A stretch of DNA of 64,000 bases from Marasmius tenuissimus (taxonomy: Eukaryota > Basidiomycota > Agaricomycetes > Agaricales > Marasmiaceae), in assembly GCA_029532415.1 (NCBI GenBank), contig JAQOTA010000069.1, forward strand, positions 682,001 through 746,000, written 5' to 3'. Within the stretch, counting starts at the first letter, position 1. Each line of letters begins with the position of its first letter. Shown piece by piece: positions 46,423 to 58,043 of the stretch. Both the position numbers and the translations under genes were made by a program. The notes below the pieces were generated by a model. The model saw only the letters and a program-made list of their open reading frames with translations, was not told the DNA's origin and made no database searches.

Positions 46423-48298
46423 ATGGCTCAGCCCACACCATCCATCCAGTTCAACGGCCTCCTGAAAATATACGACTCTGTTGATGTGGTGGAGGTGATG
46501 CAAGCTGAAGACGACATGATGGCCGAGCAGGAAACTGCGGAATCTTTTCCCAGCGCCAGCAATAACACTGGCAGTGATGAGCACAACAACAAAGCGACTG
46601 TAGATGAGGAGATGGAGGGCGTTGAAGAGTACAGTGGGGCCCCGCCACCTCAAGCTGAAGTCAAAGCGGTGGAAGAGGGTAAAATTCCACTGCGGCTCGA
46701 GATACCCCCAGATAAAGTTTCTTTGGGATTGACAAAGCTGACCTTAAAAGACAACACAGCGGCTGCGTCCATCAGCAAAGTTGTTAGTGCTCATGCAAAA
46801 GGCACTAGTGAAGACACTGTGGCGGCGTACCGACAGTAAGCTCTCATGCCTTCTCCATCTTGTAAAGTATACTGACAGTCATTTCTTCAGGCTTGCGAGA
46901 CAGCTGGAGACGTTTGTCCGTGCTCAAAAACTTTTGCCGGAAGGAGTAGAGATCTTCAGCAATAAGCTGCATAAGTCTGCACCCAACATAATCTGTGCAT
47001 GGATTATGAAAGCGTAAGTCCAGTTCTTCCTGACATTTTCGCATCCTCTTACTATAATTTTCCAGATGTGACTCTATTGACCTGGAAACTGGCGAGGCCA
47101 AACCTCTACATGAGGAATGATCATTGTATGCTCACACCCAAAAAATGCGAGCATGTACAACATTCACCTACGGACGAGAATATGGCCTTGGTTCACAGCC
47201 ATGGCATCAGAGTGAGATCATGGGTGAGATGATAGGTAACCCTTCGGTCTCGGAGAAGGTTTCATTATATATGATGAGCCTTCGGCATCAAAAGGGGTGT
47301 AAGTCAATGGCCAGTCCCTTTGCAATACTGACGCCCCCTCTAGGTGCAAGTGGGAGAAGAAGCAACCAGTGCTCATGCAATCAAACCTGTAAGTCATCTT
47401 GTCTTGATTCCTTTCTGTCAGCTGATGCGGCTTCCAGGAGATGATTGGGCTGATCTGGGATCATGTCCGCCTCAACGGCTACTGGGATCTCAAGCCTTTC
47501 GAGAAGCAGAGTTGACAGGTCAACAATCTGAATGCACAGGGAGGGCCGCGACTCCGATGGCTTCTCCATCTTGCATTTGTCCTCGCATTTTTATGCCTCC
47601 TTCGTGTTGACGAAGTTCTCAACATTTGGATGCAAGACATATGGCTGATAAAGGATGGAGACGGCCTGCACTACCTCAAGCTCACACTCCCGTTTCGGAA
47701 AACCAACCAATTCGGAAGTGAGTAGCCTACTCTTTCTTTTTCTCTCTCAAACCCAGACTGATCTTGTGCTCAGAAATAAAGCCGTTCTATCTTTATGAGA
47801 TGCCAGAGGACCTGATGTACCTCTGCCCCATTCATGCCTTTGCAGAATGGATTAATATGACAAATATTACCCGTGGTTATCTTTTCCCCAAGATCACCAA
47901 GACTGACTGACTGTGTCCGAACGACGAGCCTATGGTATGTTCACTGGTTAGTTTTTGTTTGATTGTGTGGTGACATGACCTGTTAGACATCTCAAGCATT
48001 TCTAGAAGCCTTCCAGAATTGCCTCTTGGACGTTGGCATTGACCCCACACCGTTTGGGACCCACTCATTTTACCAAGGCGGCTGCCAGTGGCTTCATGTC
48101 TTCCTCTGTTGGAATCTTTGCAAGATTTGCAAATGGGGTGGGTGGAGTATGGATTTCTCAAGCTTGATGATTGTCAAGTACCTCATTTCGTGGAACAACA
48201 ACCTGATGTGTCTGAGGGAGCAATTTTTCAAGGTAGACAAGTCTCAGGCAGTGCGATGCTCTCACTGTGGTCGTAGCTGCAAGTGCTTTGGTCTTTAG
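46423..48298 (+). pseudogene. Decayed Crypton-like tyrosine recombinase
   Basis: Several exons read in order. First comes an acidic N terminus (MAQPTPSIQFNGLLKIYDS). Then AYRQ joins LARQLETFVRAQKLLPEGVE, followed by a YR core with LLRVDEVLNIWMQDIW (catalytic Arg), LKLTLPFRKTNQFG, CPIHAFAEWI, GTHSFYQGGCQW and WGGWS..IVKYLISWN (possible Tyr nucleophile). These match the tyrosine recombinases found in many agaricomycete genomes. Lesions: TGA after FEKQS where a Trp is expected, TGA within TKTD-LCPND, and HSFYQ where the HxxR box should be HSFRR, removing the second catalytic Arg. It is therefore inactive as read. Confidence 0.65.
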
Positions 48299-48370
48299 AT
48301 TACGTGACTTGGCATAGCTACTGTCTTCAATAGTTTATATACTAGTCTACTCAAATAATCATACACTATA

Positions 48371-50703
48371 TCATTTCGTGTATAGATACTCTATCTCCAT
48401 ACTATCATCATCTGAGCTCTCATCCAAACAGGGCAAGTTCAATTGATAGACCCAAGGCATAGCCTGCTTTTCGTGATGAATAACTGTCTTTTCCGGCTCC
48501 GAAAGAGTTGGTATTATGACTCTCGGGTCAATTGATACCAAAGTGGAAATGGCAACCACCCGTAGCTCCCCTGTACCAAATTGAACATGGGTTTGTGTGT
48601 TGGGCTGCTGCTTCAAGGGAGTGAGAGCAGACTTGATGACCACCTTGTAATAGCCAGGCACACGAATTTCTGCTGGCATTCTGGTTGCGTGTTGAATAGA
48701 ACTGCAACTATAGAATGGCTAAGCAGACAGTTTCTTTAGTATCGGCTCCACAACAAGGAACACAGCTATGATGGCATACCGAAATATACATTTGCATCAA
48801 GGTGGGCTTCCAGAGATGCTTCTGGAAGTATGACAAGATTCGTTCGGGCTCCAAGTGCATTCGAAGAAAACAGAACCGAGCAACGTGCTCTACAGAAACT
48901 GGTTGAGGTCCATACGATGGATTGGTAGACCAATATGGTGATGGGACGTAAGCATGGGGAGCACCGCCATGTCGAAAAGGCTCAGTGGCGAAAGGTTTCC
49001 TTGAATCCACCTGAGAACTAAGGGGAATGTGGCTAACCTCTTGCTGTAGGTATCCACAAAGAGCATTGATTGCAGGAAACAAGCTGTCAGCCTCAAGTTT
49101 GGTCGCCAAGATTGGTGAACGGCGTGTCAGTGATATGGTAGGGCACGACTGGTGTCCTCTCAAGTCACTCCTTTAAGCGAGGGCGAGGTTCGAAGGTCGA
49201 GATTCAAGGGTTCAGTGTCGAGGGTCGAAGGCTAGGTGTCGAGGGTCAAAGGTCAAGTGTCGAAGGTCAAGTGTTGAAGGTCGAGTGTCGAAGGTCAAGG
49301 GTCAAGGTGGGCTTTCACTGGTATATTACCAAGTTGTTAAGCTAAGGAAAGGTTGTATGTACATTGGGCTTATATACTGGAATCTGTCTAGGTCCGGAGT
49401 CGCTCTGAGTCATGCTGAGTCACGAGCGTGTGAGTCGCTTGTAGTTGGACTGAGTTGTTGTGGGAGTGGCTGCGAATGTCGTGTGAGTCGTTGTGGCTGT
49501 TCATATATTGTGACTCGGGGTGGCATGTGGAGATGTCTGCTGGGCATGGTCTGGAGTTGTGGTCTGGATGCATGGCTCCACATACTCCGCGGAGTCGTCT
49601 ATAGAGATGTTTTGAATGAGTGGGAAGGGTGGTAAGGGAGAGGTGAGTTGGGTAGGGAGAGGCGTCTGTATGGGCGCTTGTTGACGAGAATAGAGGTGAA
49701 TCGTAACAGTCAGCTTTCCGCTCAAGTTGGTCGTGAGCTCCTTGCAGAGACGACCGTGCCAGTGCAGGCAAAACTTGCGAAGCTGTAACTGAAGCACAGC
49801 TGGCTCTGAATTGGCTGGGTCAGAGCACATGGAAAGATAACCATTGCGGAGTGTGTCGCCCAGACTACAGGTGGCCAATTGGATGGCTGTGACAATTCCA
49901 CATCCATCAATTCTATCTGCATAGTCACTGCCAACGAGGAGCGCAACGAGTAGGAGTCCCCCCTTTGTGAGTTTGAGCTGCGAGTGCTTAAGAGCTGTGA
50001 ATGTATACTCATCGAAATAAATTTCCTGGTGATTATCTTTGGTGGTTTGCTCACTGTCAACTCAGTGAGCTTTGTATTGGTATCAATAGGGGTCAAAACC
50101 TACAGGTTGAAGCATAGTACGGAGCAAACACCCCGTACAACCATATCACTATCTTCCGAGATGACTGCGTCAAGAATTCCCTTGTCTGACATCCATGAAA
50201 GTTGAGCGTCGGCCTCAGCAGCCTACACAAGCAATAGACTATGATGAGCAACGAACAAATTTGATTTTGATAGACTGAGCTCACTTCTAGAATGTAGCCT
50301 CCGAATGCACGAATCAAGATCTTGGCTTCTTCGTGAAATGGAATTGTTCCATTCAGCACATTGGACACCTTGTAGTCAGAAGTTTGAGGCCCATCGAATA
50401 CAAAGATCAATATGGCCTGTCCACAAGTATATCGACACAGCGTTGAGAGGAGGTTCCCGATTGCACCGTTGCCATTCATGTGTGTCGTATTGAACAAAGA
50501 CACAAGTAAAGATGTGAGGAGGTTACTGTAATCAAAGGTCGTCAGGACAAGTCAAACAGGATGGAAGAAAGGCTGCACTTCGCATCTATCCCGATACAAG
50601 GGATCTGCCCTCCCAGTTCATCTCGTTTCATTGATGTCCACTCTATCATTGAGTACATATTTCAGACTTGCTTGATATGTCCCCATAGGTCTCGAACTCC
50701 CAT
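48371..50703 (-). CDS. XPG/FEN1-family (GEN1-like) nuclease
   Basis: ATG 50,703 gives MGVRDLWGHIKQ, the XPG N-domain start, followed by an intron and GIDA. Further exons give LIFVFDGP, the XPG-I active site EADAQLSW..ILDAVISEDSDMV, and LLLVALLVGSDYADRIDGCG with the helix-hairpin-helix region. A C-terminal part at 49,163-48,371 (VEHVARFCFLRMHLEPERIL, then EIRVPGYYKVVIKSAL) matches the tail of the agaricomycete XPG-like family. Members cut branched DNA such as flaps or Holliday junctions. The join across 49,164-49,690, which contains a minisatellite, could not be settled, so the gene may be interrupted there. One active-site residue pattern is unusual (AAEAD for GEAEA). Confidence 0.6.
49190..49306. 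repeat. Minisatellite, unit about 13-14 bp (GTCGAAGGTCAAGT-like)
   Basis: GTCGAAGGTCAAGT, GTCGAGGGTCAAAG and variants repeat about eight times between 49,190 and 49,306. The tract lies inside the XPG-like gene span. A looser GAGTCG-rich tract follows to about 49,520. Confidence 0.75.
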
Positions 50704-50863
50704 ACTTGCGGTCAGAGTAGAAGAGGTGTAGGTAGCCCCTCTTCATGGCCTCAAAAGCTTAGTCGCCAATCGATCTCGTAACCGCAAATGAAGACAAAAA
50801 GCAAATATTGATAGAGTGTAAAGTAAATTATAGAAACAGTCAAAAGAGTTCTACTACACACAG

Positions 50864-52475
50864 CTAGTCCTCACCTGCATCTGAAGCCTTTCGAATCTCG
50901 TGAAGTGCTCTTACAATTTCAGTGTATGACATACATTTGTCGGGCTTCTTGTCGTTCTGGAACTTCACCCAGAAATCTCCGCCGGAGTCATGCCTGAGAT
51001 ATTCTGAGGCAACCCACTGGTAGTGGCATCAGCTCTCATGATTGAGCAACGTGTAATTGAAGAGCCTCACCTTCCATTCATTGTGTGTTGCTTTCATAGA
51101 ACTCCACCGGCGGTCGCGAGACCCTTTAGGTTTGACACCAAAAACATCAGGCCAGTATTTGAGGGCAATACCATGGCCTTGTATTGTGACCTTGCAGTCA
51201 TCAGATTTGAAGTGGGGATGGTCGTCACTCCACTGTCGCACCAACCACTCAATATCCTTCACATAAGAGATTGACCGAGGATCTTGAACCTCCGAAAGTC
51301 GGTAGTTGAGCGTAAGGCCCAACACAATGGTGAGAGTCTTCATGGGGTCGCTGGCGTCACTGGTGATTAATGAGGTTCTCGCTGACATTGGAGCGGAAGG
51401 CGGCAGGGATGAGGATGAGGCTGTGAGCGTGTTTGGTAGGGCGGCTGGGGGACATGGGACCGACAGTGTGGTTGCTGCCAATGGGTGGGTGAGTGAAGGG
51501 ACTGATGACAGTTGGATGTGCGAAGATGAAGGCGGCTGGGATGATGGGAGTGAGTGCACTGGAGGGCCTTGATTTCCCAGCATGATTGCATCGAGCCGAT
51601 TGGAGAGTCCATCTAGCTGTTTAGAGAGTGCTCGTGCATCAATGACCTATGGAAAAAGAGGTAAGAGAATCCATATCTTTAATGAAAACGGCTCACCTTG
51701 TTAGCAGATTCTGTCACCGCTGATTTCTTTGGGCGGGGTGCCTGGATTTTGGGATGTTCAGTGACATATCTAGCACACTGAGGAATGTAAGTACAGTAAC
51801 ATGCTCGTAGAATGAGAAACGCACGAATTGAAGCAAGTCGTGTATCTCTTGCTGTGTACAAGGGTCGTTGTGCTTAAGATCTTCGAGGTTTTGACCTTGC
51901 ACCGCATCCACGCATCCGAATTCGGCAAGATGGTGTTGCTGTGAGAGGTGCTTTAATGCTGCCTGAGAGCCATTCCGTGGGCCTTTGTGAGCGCGCCGAG
52001 CACCAGGTTTTGTTCTGGATGCAATGTCAGTGGTGTATGGATGGTGAGAGTGATTGAATTCACGCACACATTCCATTTGCCTGGGTTCCTGCTGAACTCC
52101 TTCAACCTCTCAAGCAGCACAGATTTCACCCCGGTGGGCGACAGTGATAGTTCCCTGCAGATCTCCTTCAGCTCAGGAACTGTCATATCATCTCTATTTT
52201 AGAATGATGAGCAATCAGAAGGGAGAAAAAAGTCAACGAGATGCTCACAATGGATGAGACTTTTCATCCGGAAAAGCGTATTCTGTCGGTGTAAGTCCAA
52301 GCTTACATTTCGTTGCACGACCCATGAAACCAGCCAGCAGCACACCAGCAAGGAAAATCCCGAGTATTGTGGCAGTTGTGTAGGGTGTTGATGAGGCGGA
52401 GAATAGTGGTGACAAAAGAGAGACGGTCGTGACGTGGCCATGCTTGCCAGCAGTGAGCTTGTTGCTGTCAATCAA
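50864..52475 (-). CDS. SAP-domain protein of a repeated agaricomycete family
   Basis: Six exons read in frame. The start is uncertain: ATG 52,475, or the later MGRATKCKLGLTPTEYAF near 52,326. A SAP domain (TVPELKEICRELSLSPTG..LLERLKEF) lies across 52,190-52,080. It is followed by RAHKGPRNGSQAALKHLSQQ, a Ser/Pro linker, and a C-terminal domain with SYVKDIEWLVRQW, VTIQGHGIALKYWPDVFG and FWVKFQNDK. The last exon ends ASDAGED at 50,864. SAP domains bind AT-rich DNA. This SAP plus ALKYWPxVF architecture is a dispersed, multi-copy family in mushroom genomes (recalled, not searched). No lesion was found. It lies 160 bp upstream of, and in line with, the XPG-like gene. Confidence 0.65.
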
Positions 52476-54721
52476 GCGAGTGAGCCATCAATGTGAAATA
52501 ACGAGCAAGAGGGGGAAGGAACGGTAAACCTGCAGTGGCAAACAGTGGGGAGGGACAGGTGATGGCGATGGCGATAACGGGAGGGAGAGGGACAAACAAA
52601 CAGTCGCTTGTCACGGCACAGATGCTTGAGCTGGTTTGGGCACCAAACCGGCAATTGCTGTGTGACTTTGGCATCTTTCCCTGGAGAGAAGTATCCTCAG
52701 CCTCAAACATTCTCTAACATTCTTTTCTTCCAGGTCTCTCCTATCAATGGTTCTGTTCTGCCTATCTGCCTCCGCAGCATTGATTCTCTGGTTCTAGACT
52801 CTTCAATTGTCATAGGTCATCTTGTTCTGTCTGCCTCCAAAGTGTATACTCCCTTTGTCTGAAGCAAAGTACTTGCCTCTGAAGTGCTACTAGATGCCTA
52901 TATTTGTTGAGTTACCCAGCCGTCCTTAGCCAGGTCAATGCCCCTTCTGTAGCTTGGATAGCTCTGATGTCCTGCCCTCCATATGGTCACCCCACTATAT
53001 CCAATCTTGGTACCTTGGATACCAGGTAATAGTTCAATGGTTCAGCCAGAACTCCTACTTGATTCTTTGGTACACCATTCCTTTCTTTCTTGGTCCCTTG
53101 CCTTCTAGTACGGTTGAGCTTTGCATTTGCTACCAGCGCCAACTATACCCTTAGTACGGTCAATATCTCAATGTACAAGTACTAGGGAGGTATGCTGAAG
53201 GTGCAACACCTCCAATCACTTCTCAATCATTGTTTAGCGCCCAGTGCCTGGTTCGGATCCATGCCTCCGAAGCGCTAATTTCCTAGTTTCCAAAGTAAAA
53301 TTTCCACTTTGGCGGCAAGTTCAGAGGTCAGTAAAAGCAAGTACTAGGTTGTCCCAATTTCTTGCTTACTTTTTCCCTGAGCGCACTATGGCATGCTTGC
53401 ATAACATCAAAGACCACTTCCACAACTTACTTTATAGTAAGTCTTTCTATTTTCTAGGTTCTGAGGCAGCCTTCTGACTTCCTCTTCAGAGTTGTATAAG
53501 CTCTGGTGGTATCCAGAAGATTACTCTCCACTGGTAGCTCCAGCAGCAAGAGAGAGAATTTCGGGGGAGAACTTTTCTGCAGTCTCTTTTGAATGTTCTA
53601 TTGAATACGGGGATGTCCAATGACATATACAGTCCTTGGCAAGTATGTGAGGTTGAAACTTGCTGGGTGCAAGTATGTTGCCAGGTTGGGTGGTTGTAGA
53701 CATGGAGCAACAGTAGATGAAGTAGAGGAAAGTGGCAGGACAGTACAGGTTATGATGATGGGGGTATGGATACTTGTATCTGGTGCATGATCCTGAGAAG
53801 CCAGGTCCAATAAAACCGAAAATTGTCAGTCCTCAAATCAAGAAGGAAATTTGGGCAATAGAGCATACAGGAAGAGAGTCCAAAAAGTGGAGATGCAAAC
53901 AAATCAGATGTTGATAATCTCTTAGAAGTGAGACGAGTAGCAGGAGGCGCCTTGGGAGCTAGTAGATAGCAGGAAGTCAGTCTGAGATAGACTCTCAGAT
54001 ATGATGATGGTAATGTACAAGAACAATCAAAGGGAAATAGAAGAGAAATTTGAGAAGACAGTGCAGAAGATTTTGGAGGAATTGGGTCTAATAAGCTGAG
54101 TGGTTGCTTGACACCCTTGTCAACACAAGTTGATGGACAGCCAAAGAAGAGACTATCCTTCATAGAATATTACCAGTAAGAGCTCCTCTGGCAAAGCAAA
54201 GAGGAGGGGTAGTCTCAAATCTGGGTTGCCAAGCTCCCTGCGCAAGAGAGGGTCAGCCAATTTAAGAGCAGATTTGACATACTGTAACTTGAGAGAAATG
54301 AGGAAGGAATTGATGATAGAATAAGTGAGACGTAATGATAGGGCTCCTGGTGGATCAGATTTGGATTGGATTGGGTTGGCATCCATTGGATAAACAGGAC
54401 TGAGAGCTCAATCTGCATCCAGTGGATGACAATCCGACAGATGGTGGATAATCTGCCAGATAGGTAGTGTCACCTAGTATTCAAGAAAAATGACAGGTTT
54501 TTTAGCACTGGGGCTTATGATTGGTAGAATGGACCTCACTAGGTCAATTCAATGTCAAGAAAAACCAAAAACTTGCTGACTTGGAAGGTTGGTGGTCCCA
54601 TGGTGATGTTTGACACAGTCTCAGCATGTAGTTGGCACTTTTTGGAGCAACTCACCCACGCTAAAGATGAAAACTTGACCTGACATGTTCTTCCTTACCT
54701 CAGAGAAGTCCACTGAGGCCT
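52476..54721. other. Repeat-like noncoding region
   Basis: 2.2 kb without a recognised gene. Tracts such as TTCCAAAGT and TCCGAAGCGC near 53,260-53,300 resemble those near 44,100-44,170. The open frames on the minus strand at 53,750-54,400 show no domain. Confidence 0.35.
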
Positions 54722-55204
54722 TTAAAAAGCAGCATATATGACCAGAGCCAGGCCAGTTGAAAATGGCCCAATCTGTAATCCATATCTGAGTCCATCATCT
54801 GTCAGATGTTGGATTGCAATCCGGTCCACCAGGAACCCTACGTAATGAGTGATTGATAAACCTGTTTTTGGACTATGGGCTTTGTTCATAGCACCTATAA
54901 GCCCTTGATTATTGGAGTGTACAAGTAATTTGGTAGAGTAGTGGCCCAACTTCTTGAGGAAATACATGAGAAGCTCAACTGCGAGAGTTTCAAGCCAGTA
55001 TATATCTCTACCTGGAACTTTCCAGGTTGAGTGCAAGCCAAAAGCAGCCCACCGCTCACCAATGAGAATCCCAATACCCCAGTCCATGGACACATCAACA
55101 TAAATGCCCAAGTCCTGGGTAGGCCCCTTTGGATATAACTGGTAGCAGAAAGACAGATCAGATAGAGCTGGCTTGTTGAATATGATGGATATCATGTAAT
55201 ACAT
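54722..55204 (-). pseudogene. RNase H-like fragment of a reverse-transcribing element
   Basis: One 160-codon frame with LGIYVDVSMDWGIGILIGER, WLETLAVELLMYFLKKLG and LLVHSNNQGLIGAMNKAHS. This is the RNase H pattern (Asp, Glu, Asp) of basidiomycete retroelements, possibly DIRS-like. The third acidic residue is lost (HSNNQG for HSDNQG). No reverse transcriptase is seen upstream and no integrase or recombinase downstream, so it is a remnant. Confidence 0.55.
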
Positions 55205-55754
55205 TGTTGATGTGTTGTTTATGTGCTACACACTATTGATAGAGCTACACCTCTGTGAACAGTTGTGCTCTCATGCAAAAAATATCTACATAGCTATTGC
55301 TTCACAAATGACATTGTAGATACCTGCTACATATGTAGTTGCATCAGGTATGATGCTTGTAGTCCTTAGTGCAAGGCACAACAGACTTTAGTAGCTAAGC
55401 AGGCCAATAGGACTGCAGACACACTCATTAGTATTATGACTATACAGCTAAATACCTACTTCTAGTAGTAGTTTCATACAATGATAATGACTCTTACATA
55501 TACTGTAACTTGTGTATAAAAGCTGACATTCCAAGGCCTTAAGCCTTAGGACAATCTACTTGATTATCACCTCTCAAGCATCTCAAAGCACTCTTCTAAC
55601 TAGCTCTACAAGCTATCTAACCCAAAGTGAGGTTTAGGACATTATAACGCACTGTGCAGTTTGACTATGCTGGCTCATCATGACTGCCAGAAGGATAAAT
55701 CCTGTAGCACGGGACCAGGAGGATACAAGAGAATGAATTCATTTCCCTTGAACT
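55205..55754. repeat. LTR-like sequence with TATA box
   Basis: A plus-strand TATAAAAGC at about 55,515 is followed by a pyrimidine-rich leader (ATCACCTCTCAAGCATCTC). The same arrangement (TATAAAAGC then CTCTATCTC tracts) occurs at about 61,055. This suggests diverged LTR promoters, but the borders are not defined. Confidence 0.35.
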
Positions 55755-58043
55755 TCAATGTGAAATTGAACAGTGAGGATAGATAAGATTGGCATCATAG
55801 CAGTCAATATTAGTGATATCAAAGTACTCCTTGCCTGCCAATGTCTTGTTTGGCAAGGTAAGTGAGTACCTAGTGGTACAACCACAGGTAATTTGGGACC
55901 TACTCCCCTTTGTACCAAGCTGGAATGTTATGAGATTCTCAAGTTGATAGATATGTAACTTGGTTGTCTTGGCGAGGTCTGGACTAATGGCATCTGCAGT
56001 GCTTCCACTATCAAACAGAGTGAATGCCTTGACACTGTTGAATTTGACCCATGCCACTAGGCAATGTTTCTCGGATGTGCTATGCTTGGGGTGATTCAAA
56101 ACACTGGGAAAACAAACTGGGTTGGTTTCACAGTGGCCACATATCCACTGTTATCCTCAGCTTGAATAGATTGGCAGTACTCATTGAAATTGAGTCTAAA
56201 GTGGGTCCCCTCACTGGTATCCTCAGGGAACTCTGAATCACACAACTGGTATGATGATTCACACTCTGAATCACTGTCCCGAGCTGCAGCAAACCAGTCT
56301 GAGGACTCCATGTGAGTATAGTCCTCATCCTTGGAACCACCATTGTACTTGGAGTAGTCATCATGCATAAAGCCAGCATGTTCATCACTGCCATCATCAC
56401 TACTGCCATTTTGAGAACCACTACCTGGCCCAGGCAAATAGCTGCAGTCAGAATTAGACTCGTAGTGCTCATCTGACAACTCATTTTTGTGCTGTGCCCA
56501 AACTGTTTCATCATCTGGGTCATCGTCAGTGCAACTTGTACTTGCTGCTTGAACTTCCTCTTCAGTAGCCATTCTGAAGAAATGGGGAGTGCCCTCCAAG
56601 TCTGTCTTGAAAAATTTGTTTGAGTTAGACTGATTGTTGGGCTGGGAAGGTCTTGATGCAGCATTGAAGTTGGGTTTAATGAACAGTTTGTTTTCCTTTC
56701 GATCCCTGAAACCTGCATGGTCCTTATACTTGTTGTGCCTAGGTAGAAACTCAGGGCATGTGTCACGATAGACAGTGGTTGGTTTAATGCTATAATGGGC
56801 ACCATTGACTTTCTGAAGTCATTTGGGCAAGCCATCATGCCACAGGTATCTTCAGGGGCTTCAACTACAGTTCCAGCATTCTTTAGAACAGGAACAATGT
56901 CTAGAGCGCGATCTTGAATGGCAATGACATGTTCTTTTAAGCTTGCATCATGCCTCTTGATAGTATTCATCAGCTTTCTCACCTTGTTCAATTGTGAGCG
57001 TTGCTTCCATTATTTGAGCCAAAGTTGAATGTTCAGCAGTGACCTTGTGAATATTGGTCAGAGCATTAGTATAGCTTGCTGGTAAAAGAATTATGAGATG
57101 TTTTCTGAATGTGTACGCATATGAAGGTGTTGCCAACACCTTAGCATGCTGCTTCAGCATGTTGAATAGTCCTTCAACACTACAATATCTGGAGAATCTC
57201 ATGGCTTTGTACCTGTTGGCAACTTGTGCAATGAAGCATCATGAATAAACCATCGGTACAAACTTGCAATCATCTGAAGGAACATCCAACATCCTTGTGA
57301 TGGATTATTGGGATCCACACTATCTGGTATAGGTTTGATCACATCCTCATAATGTTTGAGGGTTGCACCTTTAAGAAATGCGACTGTGGCACTGGTTCTC
57401 TGGATATCCACAGAGGTGCAAACATAGTTGTTACGAGATGAACTCCACCTTATATCTTTTCCATATAGGTCAGCGACATTCAGCCATCATACAAGTGCAT
57501 GGACCCAATCAAAGAATGAAGTCATATCATCATCACTGTAGTATGACAGCAGCTTGGGTAAAGACTGGATTAATGTCTTCTGGACTCTGACATTTCTACA
57601 AAGGGGTTTGCAAAACAGGTATGCAATGATTAACTCTTCAACAGGTTTGAATGCAGCCTTGAGCATTTCATCCTCTGATTGAGGAGTGGGGTTATATACC
57701 CATTTCTTTTGTTCCTCGAGAGCTGGTTCAACAGAAGTGAAGCAAGCGATGGACTACTCACATTTAACTTGTACTTCAGTCTCAGAGTTGTTATCCAATA
57801 GACCTGAACTGGAACTGGGCTGATCTAGTTCACTTGGATCACCACCATTGTCTGGTGGTCTACCAGGGCCTCCTGAGTTAACATCCATATGTAGTGGTAG
57901 CTCATGGTTATTATTGTTGGGTTGATTATTGGGATGTCAGTTATCATTACCGTCATCTCCATCTCCTGCTGGTTGGTTATGCCTTGAACAACCTTGGATT
58001 GGCCACCCGTAGTACCTGCTGGACTTTGCTGTGCTTCTGTCAT
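55755..58043 (-). pseudogene. Gypsy-type gag-protease relic
   Basis: Read on the minus strand from about 58,040. Scattered frames give a gag-like part, broken by many stops (TVAFLKGATLKHYEDVIKPI near 57,380; MRFSRYCSVEGLFNMLKQHA near 57,200). An acidic linker with TEEEVQAASTSCTDDDPDDE follows. The last part is a retropepsin with KAFTLFDSGSTADAISPD (DSG active site) and EYFDITNIDCYDANL. The expected continuation of the protease (ILGTPFL type) and the whole reverse transcriptase are missing, so the copy is truncated just after the protease core. Confidence 0.6.
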
